NCBI RefSeq assembly: GCF_020829685.1
Contig: NZ_JAIVFR010000070.1
Location: 1-13,109 of the forward strand
Direction of reading: 5' to 3'
Source: Nostoc sp. CHAB 5715
GTDB lineage: Bacteria; Cyanobacteriota; Cyanobacteriia; Cyanobacteriales; Nostocaceae
Length of the DNA: 13,109 nucleotides
A program made the position numbers and the translations under genes. Shown piece by piece: positions 1-6,476 of this stretch. Position 1 is the first letter of the stretch. Every line of letters begins with the position of its first letter. The notes beneath the pieces were generated by a model. It worked only from the letters and a program-made list of their open reading frames with translations, did no database searches and was not told the DNA's origin.

Positions 1-32
1 CATATTTGATTTTTGAAATTATCTACGTGGGC

Positions 33-74
33 GGGGAGTGGGGAGTAGGGAGTAGGGAGTAGGGAATAAGGAAT
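33..74. repeat. Short tandem heptanucleotide repeat (STRR), six units
   Basis: Six consecutive heptamers: two GGGGAGT, two AGGGAGT, then the degenerate AGGGAAT and AAGGAAT. This is the same class of heptamer array as at 10453 and 12856 in this window and is typical of filamentous cyanobacterial genomes. No coding role is visible. Confidence 0.85.
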
Positions 75-139
75 TAGGCTTTTCGATCTGTACCGAGCTT
101 TTTCATAAATCAAATATTAGTCCTATATGAGAAGTTTTA

Positions 140-262
140 GTTACGTAGGCGTAGCCGCACTTCGACCCAACTCTTGGAGACGCTGCGCGTAGCTTGCTTC
201 CACGAAGTGGTACGGCAAGCTCAGAGCAACGCAAAGCTCAGTAACCGTCGTAGACATCGCAA
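140..262. repeat. Dispersed Nostoc-type repeat debris
   Basis: GC-rich patchwork containing GCGTAGGCGTAGCC, GACGCTGCGCGTAGC and CCGTCGTAGACATCGC. Closely related strings recur at 5200-5230 (GCGTAGGCGCAGCC and CCGTCGTAGACATCGC), and a CGCGTAGC core recurs in the 39-bp repeat at 9771. It looks like accumulated small palindromic repeats rather than a gene. Confidence 0.6.
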
Positions 263-703
263 CACATCAACTAGCTAAATTTTTAACTACTTTAGTGATC
301 TTAGCAGTTTGCAATTGAGTCACAACTCACCAGACAATTTGCCGTCTGATTTCCTGAAAATTTTGGTTCGCATCTATAACGCAAGCAAGTACAGCCGCAC
401 GAAAAGTTTGGGGATAACTACTGACCGCCGCCTGTAATTCGATCGATCACAACTCCTAAACTATAAGCTACGGTAATTTTATACGCAAAACCTATAATAA
501 TTTTTAAACACCATTAACTCTATCGACAAACCGTATATTATGGATAAAGCAATAAAATAACCAGCTTCAAAATCTGTATTTTGAATTAATCAAGCAATAT
601 GTTTTGATATTTGGCTAATTTTGCGGTGCTTATTTGAATATCTTTTTAAAGCTTGCTGATTCGACTATTTACCAAGCTGGAAGCCATTAGAAATTGAAAA
701 GGA
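263..703. other. Gene-poor intergenic region
   Basis: No convincing gene or RNA. The minus strand has a short open stretch from about 446 down to 331 (roughly 38 codons with a protein-like sequence ending in EIRRQIVW) bounded by stops on both sides. It could be a decayed gene fragment, but this is weak. The A+T-rich part 480-690 probably holds the promoter of the gene at 704/710; I could not choose one confidently. Confidence 0.4.
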
Positions 704-709
704 GTGAAT

Positions 710-1189
710 GTGATCAACGCTATACAGATTAACGAAAACTTGACAACAACAGGACAAGTTATACCAAAACAGCTTGAGCAAGCTATTCAAGAAGGTTTTA
801 AGTCCGTTTTAAATCTGCGATCGCCTGATGAGCTAGGATTTTCCCAGGATGAGCAAAAAGTAGCGGAAGCATTGGGACTGCATTATACGAATGTTCCACT
901 CAAGGTGGATTTAAAAAATTTGAATGAAGAGGCTATTACCAAAATTCTCAGGACACTCGAACAAATCCCTAAACCAGCAGTGGTGCATTGTGCAGCCGGG
1001 ATGCGATCGACTGGAATTGCGCTCTTAAGTATCGCTATCCAGGAAGGACTAACACCAGAAGAAACCTTGGCAAAAGCTAAGAATCTGGGTTTTGGATTTT
1101 TTGAACACGCCGGCGTTAGTCCCCGGCTGAAGCAATTATTTGTGGACTACGTTAACAAACACGCGAAAGTAGCTGTGCCTACTTGCTGA
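710..1189 (+). CDS. DUF442/BLH-type cysteine phosphatase-like protein
   Basis: Single-domain protein of about 159 residues, resembling the DUF442 (beta-lactamase-hydrolase-like, BLH) family, a relative of tyrosine phosphatases and rhodaneses. Numbered from the GTG at 704, the active-site loop is HCAAGMRST with Cys96 and Arg101 (C-x4-R), preceded by the usual hydrophobic strand PAVV; an early NLRSPDE segment (about 38-44) also fits the fold. In other bacteria this domain is often fused to or encoded beside metallo-beta-lactamase-fold persulfide dioxygenases, suggesting a sulfur-metabolism or detoxification role, but no such partner lies here. Start: AAAAGGAG ends at 704, so the GTG at 704 would overlap its own ribosome site. 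The in-frame GTG at 710, five bases after GGAG, is the better start. It seems monocistronic, with a terminator-like hairpin following. Substrate unknown. Confidence 0.85.
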   Translation: MINAIQINENLTTTGQVIPKQLEQAIQEGFKSVLNLRSPDELGFSQDEQKVAEALGLHYTNVPLKVDLKNLNEEAITKILRTLEQIPKPAVVHCAAGMRSTGIALLSIAIQEGLTPEETLAKAKNLGFGFFEHAGVSPRLKQLFVDYVNKHAKVAVPTC

Positions 1190-1241
1190 AACAGCGAGTT
1201 TGAAAAACCTCTCCTTGCCTTGAACTGTCGTTCAAGTCTGT

Positions 1242-1268
1242 CCCTCTCGCCCGTCGGAGAGGGGCGGT
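1242..1268 (+). terminator. Candidate intrinsic terminator after the DUF442 gene
   Basis: CCCTCTC (1242-1248) pairs perfectly with GAGAGGG (1257-1263) around an 8-base loop and is followed shortly by GGTTTT. The T-run is short and displaced by a few bases, so termination strength is uncertain. It lies 53 bases after the stop codon. Confidence 0.45.
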
Positions 1269-1482
1269 TTTGCGTAGTAAGACCTTTTTTTACTTAGGTA
1301 CAATTCGCGCAACTGGGCAGTGGATGAGCCAACGTACAAAGTAAAGGCGATCGCCCCATAATAACTGGTGGTTAAAAGCTTTTGGTTGAAAGGTGTGAGG
1401 GTGCGATCGCCTTTCGCATAGCCATCAAGCTATGGAGATAATTAGGACTTCCAAGAAAATCCAAAAATATTATCTAAGACTA

Positions 1483-1511
1483 TTGGATTATTTGAGAATA
1501 AGCGTTACACT
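1483..1511 (+). promoter_or_regulatory. Candidate sigma-70-type promoter for the 1552 operon
   Basis: TTGGAT (1483-1488) and TACACT (1506-1511) are separated by exactly 17 bases, each matching four of six consensus positions. Transcription would begin near 1518, giving a leader of about 34 bases before the ATG at 1552. It rests on consensus matching only. Confidence 0.35.
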
Positions 1512-1520
1512 ATTTCCATG

Positions 1521-1539
1521 AACCTTAGCCAAGGTTTTT
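1521..1539 (+). promoter_or_regulatory. Small hairpin plus T-run in the leader of the 1552 operon
   Basis: AACCTT (1521-1526) and AAGGTT (1531-1536) can pair around the loop AGCC, and the 3' arm runs into TTTTT. It lies between the candidate promoter and the start codon and could act as a weak attenuator or a dyad operator. The stem is only six pairs, so it may be incidental. Confidence 0.3.
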
Positions 1540-1551
1540 GGTAATTAACTC

Positions 1552-2316
1552 ATGTCAAAAATTATATACGATGTCATCCAGCGTTTTGAGGTAGAAAACG
1601 GCGTTCCCCGTTTGGTTTCAACAAATATCCAGGTGATTGAAGGCGGGGAAGATTTGCTGTCTTTAGCTATCACTATGCTGGAGAAACTTGGTTTTTATGA
1701 CAAGTTTGAGGAAAAACGCACATCTCAATACATAGGATATAAATTGAAAAATCCTGGAAAAGGAGCTAAACGTTATCAGCTTATTTTAGCTCAGAGAAAA
1801 GAAGGTTTATCCATTTCTATTCCTCAGGAGATATTAGAGCCATATTTGCTAAAGCTAAACTTTTCAATCAATTTTTTGACAAAAATGCCTGAATTGAAAA
1901 ATGTAGTAACAATGTTTCAGGAAATATCAAAATTTTATTGGATCATACCTAGTAAAAAAAACGGTTTTTTTGATTTAAGTAAAGAATATAGAGAAACTTT
2001 TAAAAACCAAATTGCAGGAGATTTTGAATTAAATTTTGATGGCATAGTTTACAGTGAAGCAGAAAATGCTTATTCTGATTCTAAAATTCAGAATATTAAT
2101 GATATGCAACTCATTGATATAATCCAAAAAAAATATATAAGTAAGCATCCACTTTCAAACTCTTTGGATAATAGTGACTGTTGCTTAAAAATTGGTAAGG
2201 GCGACATAGGTAAAGACAAGCTTTTTAATTATGCATATCAGGTAGCTATAAATTCAGGAGAAGTTTTAGAAGAATTTCTTACTTATTTTGCAAAAATACT
2301 CATGGAGCAACAATAA
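1552..2316 (+). CDS. Hypothetical protein, first gene of a coupled pair
   Basis: A 254-aa soluble protein that I do not recognise. It has no signal peptide, no membrane segment and no obvious catalytic motif; it is rich in Lys, Glu, Ile, Phe and Asn. The N-terminal half (about 30-100) looks like a compact alpha/beta region, the middle (about 130-190) is Lys/Asn/Asp rich, and the C-terminus ends in a helical stretch. The coding sequence is markedly A+T-rich and contains no HIP1 octamer, unlike most genes around it, which hints at foreign origin. Only a weak ribosome site precedes the ATG at 1552. Its TAA shares one base with the ATG of the next gene (TAATG), so the two products are probably made together, and a partner role for the nuclease-like neighbour is the simplest inference. 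Confidence 0.75.
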   Translation: MSKIIYDVIQRFEVENGVPRLVSTNIQVIEGGEDLLSLAITMLEKLGFYDKFEEKRTSQYIGYKLKNPGKGAKRYQLILAQRKEGLSISIPQEILEPYLLKLNFSINFLTKMPELKNVVTMFQEISKFYWIIPSKKNGFFDLSKEYRETFKNQIAGDFELNFDGIVYSEAENAYSDSKIQNINDMQLIDIIQKKYISKHPLSNSLDNSDCCLKIGKGDIGKDKLFNYAYQVAINSGEVLEEFLTYFAKILMEQQ

Positions 2317-2792
2317 TGTCTATCAAAGTCAAAAGGCTAGTTAATGCATACGAAGAAAGGATGCTAGAGTTTTTGCAAACTTGTGTAGATGATAGTTATA
2401 AAATTCATACACAGGTTAGCTTATGCCAATTTTGCGAACTAGATGAGAGCATTGATTGGCAACTAAAAAAATTTTTCTTTAGCTCTAATGTGGATGCTTT
2501 AATAACAAACCATGATTATAAACCTTGTTTGGTTGTAGATTTTCAGTCTTCATATCATGACTCAGATGAAGCAAAGGAGCGCGATCGCAAGAAGGCAACT
2601 TTACTCGCTCTTGCAGAGGTTCCCTTACTTTATTCACGGGTGAAAGACTTTGGATTATTACATCTTTACTCTCAATCTGAAGAAGTGGTATGTAATCTAT
2701 TTACAGGGAAACGGCGAGAAAATGCCCAAGCCCTAATTAGAAAGTATTGCGAACAATCTTTATCTTCTAATGTTCAAGTTACAGCTTGCTAA
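2316..2792 (+). CDS. DUF2726-like PD-(D/E)XK nuclease-fold protein
   Basis: A 158-aa protein whose central part matches the pattern I know from DUF2726, a restriction-endonuclease-like (PD-(D/E)XK) family: a helical start with an amphipathic EERMLEFLQ helix, VDALI with Asp60, the strand CLVVDFQSSYHD with Asp75 and Gln77, His81, then the helix ERDRKKATLLALAEVPLL with Asp90 and Lys93. In typical members the second motif reads roughly ELD, whereas here it is DFQ, so the acidic residue is conserved as Asp but the next polar position is Gln; activity may be altered. The start is fixed by the TAATG overlap with the upstream gene. One HIP1 site lies inside (about 2581-2588). Possible roles are DNA repair, mobile-element biology or defence. 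Fold confidence is good; function is unproven. Confidence 0.75.
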   Translation: MSIKVKRLVNAYEERMLEFLQTCVDDSYKIHTQVSLCQFCELDESIDWQLKKFFFSSNVDALITNHDYKPCLVVDFQSSYHDSDEAKERDRKKATLLALAEVPLLYSRVKDFGLLHLYSQSEEVVCNLFTGKRRENAQALIRKYCEQSLSSNVQVTAC

Positions 2793-2876
2793 ACCACAAG
2801 ATGTTTGCACGTTAATAGCCATAAATCTCAGCGATGCCCCAGGCTGTAAACTACGCAAAATTAACAGACTATGGTA

Positions 2877-2905
2877 TTGCTTTGGTTGCATTAAATTACT
2901 ATAAA
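2877..2905 (+). promoter_or_regulatory. Candidate promoter for the small gene pair
   Basis: TTGCTT (2877-2882) and TATAAA (2900-2905) are 17 bases apart within an A+T-rich stretch. Transcription would start near 2912, just before the AAAGGAG ribosome site at 2927-2933. The -10 box is a five-of-six match; the -35 box is weak. Confidence 0.4.
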
Positions 2906-2932
2906 ATATAAATAAGCTTTTATATCAAAGGA

Positions 2933-3115
2933 GTGGTTATCCTTCCAGCAGCAGCACAAGCCCTAAAATGTGTCTACCTGTGTCAATCATTGACTACAGC
3001 TTACTTGCCGATCTACATAGTTCGTCTAGATGAGCGGACAGGAAACATATTCATCTTATCTGGCAATGAAATAGAAATTTTAATTAGTCGTGATGGAAAT
3101 TGGCGATATTTATGA
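2933..3115 (+). CDS. Small cyanobacterial protein, DUF6888-like
   Basis: A 60-aa protein with the pattern AQALKCVYLCQ near the N-terminus, then LPIYIVRLDERTGNIFIL and EIEILISRDGNWRYL. I recognise this as a small protein found in filamentous cyanobacteria beside a DUF6887-like partner (family names from memory). The downstream gene begins inside its stop codon (ATGA), so the two are translationally coupled. Such tiny, tightly coupled pairs often resemble toxin-antitoxin modules, but no toxin motif is visible and this remains inference. The start is odd: the GTG at 2933 overlaps the AAAGGAG ribosome site, while the codon at ideal spacing (2939) is ATC. Confidence 0.7.
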   Translation: MVILPAAAQALKCVYLCQSLTTAYLPIYIVRLDERTGNIFILSGNEIEILISRDGNWRYL

Positions 3116-3345
3116 CAAAACCAAACTTTGATGCTATGAGTGAAGCAGAATTACGCACCTATGTCTTGGAACATCGGGATGATCAAGAGGCTTTTTACGC
3201 ATTTGCGGATCGTTTGATGGCAAAACCTCCCTCTGCGACTTATCCCACATCAATGACTCCAGAGGAAATCCACAAGGCAGTATTAGACATTATTCAACAG
3301 AAACAACAGAAACAACGATCGCCAGACTCCGAAAAAACAGCATAA
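3112..3345 (+). CDS. Small cyanobacterial protein, DUF6887-like
   Basis: A 77-aa, mostly helical protein beginning MTKPNFDAMSEAELRTYVLE, then HRDDQEAFYAFADRLMAKP, a proline-containing linker, MTPEEIHKAVLDIIQQ, and a Gln/Lys-rich tail. It matches what I know as DUF6887, usually encoded with a DUF6888-like gene. The start is placed at the ATG overlapping the upstream TGA (ATGA). Longer readings from a TTG at 3100 add MAIF and are unlikely, since family members begin at MxKPNF. The A-E-L-R-x-Y-V-L-E-H-R-x-D segment resembles a small helical DNA- or partner-binding module, which would suit an antitoxin-like partner, but no function is established. Confidence 0.75.
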   Translation: MTKPNFDAMSEAELRTYVLEHRDDQEAFYAFADRLMAKPPSATYPTSMTPEEIHKAVLDIIQQKQQKQRSPDSEKTA

Positions 3346-3383
3346 ATTTTTAACACCCTTGCTCCCAGATATAACCAAGGTGG

Positions 3384-3389
3384 TACACT
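3384..3389 (+). promoter_or_regulatory. Candidate -10 box for riboswitch-thiC transcription
   Basis: TACACT here would start transcription at about 3391-3396, right at the 5' side of the riboswitch. No well-spaced -35 box was found (TTGCTC at 3359 is 19 bases upstream), so the assignment is tentative. Confidence 0.3.
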
Positions 3390-3392
3390 ACA

Positions 3393-4868
<1,476 letters not shown>

Positions 4869-4906
4869 CAGATTAGACCTCTTGCAAAAGTCGAAAAAGC
4901 GCTGTA

Positions 4907-5053
4907 ATATCATGTCCGCTTGATTGCTTATTAAACCCGAAGAACCCCACCCCGCCAAAGCTACGCTTTGTCTCCCCTCCCCGCAAGCGGGGAGGGGCTG
5001 GGGGTGGGGTGTAATGGCTGTGGTTAGCATAACTATTTATGCGGACATGATAT
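4907..5053. mobile_element. MITE-like element with 13-bp ATATCATGTCCGC ends (copy A1)
   Basis: Perfect terminal inverted repeats ATATCATGTCCGC (4907-4919) and GCGGACATGATAT (5041-5053) enclose 121 bases with no gene. The ends match those of the 131-bp elements at 5393 and 10621 (ATATCAYGTCCG), but the interior is different. It contains a nested palindrome: ACCCCACCCC (4944-4953) with GGGGTGGGGT (5001-5010), and inside it CCCCTCCCCGC (4974-4984) with GCGGGGAGGGG (4987-4997). The TA at each tip would fit an IS630/mariner-type TA target, but this is inference. Confidence 0.75.
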
Positions 5054-5090
5054 AACTGGTATCAACTATAAGTTAAAACTCTTTTAAAAC

Positions 5091-5119
5091 CTCATTCCCA
5101 GTCTCCGACTGGGAATGAG
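5091..5119. repeat. Perfect 13-bp inverted repeat (hairpin)
   Basis: CTCATTCCCAGTC (5091-5103) and GACTGGGAATGAG (5107-5119) pair perfectly around TCC. There is no T-run, so it is probably a dispersed palindromic repeat rather than a terminator, though it could block read-through from thiC. Confidence 0.8.
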
Positions 5120-5392
5120 ACAAAATGGTTTTGCTTCTCTCAAAATATAAGGTTAGGTTTTGCGATCGCACTTTTTCTTCGTACAAAAGTAATCCAATTG
5201 CGTAGGCGCAGCCCGTCGTAGACATCGCTCCCCAATCAAAGCTAAATCAGTAATTCTAGTTGGTAATTTATGCGATCGCGTTTAATTGCGCCTATTTACT
5301 TCGGCAAAACCACGCTTTGACGCACAGCACGCTTGCTGCATCTACGCTCGTCGTAAACATCGCTTTTACGAATAATTGTTAAAAAAGTTGTC
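5120..5392. other. Repeat-rich intergenic spacer without genes
   Basis: Contains HIP1 octamers (near 5163 and 5272) and dispersed repeat pieces: GCGTAGGCGCAGCC and CCGTCGTAGACATCGC around 5200-5227, and CTCGTCGTAAACATCGC near 5347-5363, which echo 140-262. No coding potential was seen. Confidence 0.6.
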
Positions 5393-5523
5393 ATATCACG
5401 TCCGGTTAAACACAAGTCAATTGCGAACGGAGTGAAGCAATCGCTCCAGACGTTGTGATTGCTTCGTTTCACTTCGTTCCACTCGCTTTTGACTTATCAC
5501 AAGTAATTTATCGGACATGATAT
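5393..5523 (+). mobile_element. 131-bp MITE-like element (copy A2)
   Basis: Starts ATATCACGTCCGG and ends CGGACATGATAT, giving imperfect terminal inverted repeats. The interior forms a long imperfect hairpin, with ACACAAGTCAA near the left and TTGACTTATCACAAGT near the right. It is identical, base for base, to the reverse complement of 10621-10751. It codes for no transposase, so it would have been mobilised in trans. The + strand label is arbitrary and only marks opposite orientation to the 10621 copy. Confidence 0.85.
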
Positions 5524-5688
5524 CATACGTGAAATTGTTGATTTTTCTGAAAAAGCCTAAAATTTAAGTCTCCTACAACATTTTTTGCCAATTGAAACCA
5601 TATTTATTGTTGAGGCACAGTAGTGCTGTACCTCAAAAGCGTGTTCTATTTAAGAGAAGATGCTGTAACACAAGTCTGTTTCTCATAA

Positions 5689-5916
5689 CGTCTTAGCGGA
5701 AGCTGCTACAGGCTGCGCGTAACACGGAAACGTCAAAGCAGAAGCTGCTACAGGCTGCGCGTAACACGGAAACGTCAAAGCGGAAGCTGCTACAGACTGC
5801 GCGTAACACGGAAACGTCTTGGCGGAAGCTGCTACAGGCTGCGCGTAACACGGAAACGTCAAAGCGGAAGCTGCTACAGACTGCGCGTAACACGGAAACG
5901 TTAAGACGGAAGTTCC
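5689..5916. repeat. Tandem array of five 42-bp units plus a partial sixth
   Basis: Units begin at 5689, 5731, 5773, 5815 and 5857, each about 42 bases and starting CGTC, with a degenerate partial sixth from 5899. The core GAAGCTGCTACAGRCTGCGC plus GTAACACGGAAA is nearly invariant; differences concentrate in the few bases after CGTC (TTAG, AAAG, TTGG) and at one G/A position. Because 42 is divisible by three, the minus strand stays open with a 14-residue period, but this looks like a consequence of the repeat, not a gene. It resembles the long tandemly repeated repetitive (LTRR) sequences known from Anabaena in kind. Confidence 0.9.
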
Positions 5917-5989
5917 TATAGGGAAGAATATTTTGATTTTTGCTTAGTAATATGTGGTTATTTAACAGAGCATTAAAAATACCCCACCC

Positions 5990-6010
5990 TAACCCAATAC
6001 GCTTGGGTTA
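5990..6010. repeat. Perfect 8-bp hairpin at the edge of compound repeat B1
   Basis: TAACCCAA (5990-5997) pairs with TTGGGTTA (6003-6010) around TACGC. Its 3' arm overlaps the first bases of the compound element starting at 6008, so it may mark the insertion point. Confidence 0.6.
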
Positions 6011-6323
6011 CAGCAGTTTTCATGTATTTGAACCACATCTGTTGTAGGGGTAAAGCGCATTGCTCATTGGTGTCAACTTAAGCTAAAAATCGCTTATCTG
6101 TTGACTTCCACGCCCGCCCAGAAATGAATTTCAGCGGCTCCTAGCTAAAGTCTACTGAAGTAGACTAAAGATTTTTGGCTATATTTAGTCATCTTCAGAT
6201 GACTTTCGCTATTAGCAAGGAACTTCAGTTCCTTGCGGGACATGGCTTTTACGTTAAGTTGACACGTATGAGCAATGCGCTTTACCCCTACCGCGTGGTC
6301 TATTTACCTGAAAATAGCTGTAA
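6008..6323 (+). mobile_element. Compound inverted-repeat element B1 (downstream of prcA)
   Basis: Three nested layers are visible. The outer shell begins TTACAGCAGTTTTCATG and ends CCTGAAAATAGCTGTAA, imperfect inverted repeats. Inside are 38-bp arms at 6044-6081 and 6254-6291 (36 of 38 complementary) starting GTAGGGGTAAAGCGC. Between them is a 172-bp core with four hairpins: GAAAT/ATTTC (6121-6132), AGTCTACT/AGTAGACT (6149-6166), AGTCATCT/AGATGACT (6187-6204) and CAAGGAACT/AGTTCCTTG (6216-6235). A near-identical element at 8640 has the same shell orientation but the core inverted. No protein is encoded. Confidence 0.85.
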
Positions 6324-6335
6324 GAAAAATTGTAG

Positions 6336-6362
6336 GTTGGGTTAAGCAAAGCGCAACCCAAC
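6336..6362. repeat. Hairpin repeat GTTGGGTT/AACCCAAC
   Basis: GTTGGGTT (6336-6343) pairs with AACCCAAC (6355-6362) around an 11-base loop. Strings of this form are common dispersed repeats in cyanobacterial intergenic DNA. It lies between element B1 and the 3' end of prcA. Confidence 0.65.
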
Positions 6363-6440
6363 AAAGCCCCGGAAATTTTGGGAGAAGGGGTTAGGGGATG
6401 AGGGCAACTCTAGAACGCTTTTTCTTACCTAACTTTTACC

Positions 6441-6460
6441 TTAAGTTGACATCAATGCAC
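6441..6460. repeat. Solo fragment of the B-element arm
   Basis: TTAAGTTGACATCAATGCAC matches the right arm of elements B1/B2 (TTAAGTTGACACCAATGAGC) at most positions, showing a detached arm fragment between B1 and the prcA stop codon. A palindrome, GCACAGCTGTGC, follows at 6457-6468. Confidence 0.5.
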
Positions 6461-6476
6461 AGCTGTGCTTCTCTAC

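Noticed and set aside
331..446. Minus-strand open stretch of about 38 codons with a protein-like sequence
   Set aside because: Bounded by stops on both sides, no start or ribosome site, no recognised family; at most a relic.
3100..3111. Upstream TTG start for the 77-aa protein adding MAIF
   Set aside because: The ATGA overlap at 3112 and the family N-terminus MTKPNF favour the ATG.
4907..5053. Autonomous insertion sequence
   Set aside because: Too short for a transposase and no coding sequence is present; only a non-autonomous element is supported.
5091..5119. Terminator for thiC at the 13-bp hairpin
   Set aside because: No T-run follows, and it lies more than 200 bases after thiC beyond a MITE; kept only as a repeat.
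5693..5893. Open frame on the minus strand with a 14-residue period (VLRAVCSSFRFDVS)
   Set aside because: It is the direct result of a 42-bp tandem repeat whose length is divisible by three; no ribosome site, and the sequence lacks protein-like diversity.
5689..5916. Possible CRISPR array
   Set aside because: The whole 42-bp unit repeats with only point-like changes; there are no unique spacers and no cas genes.
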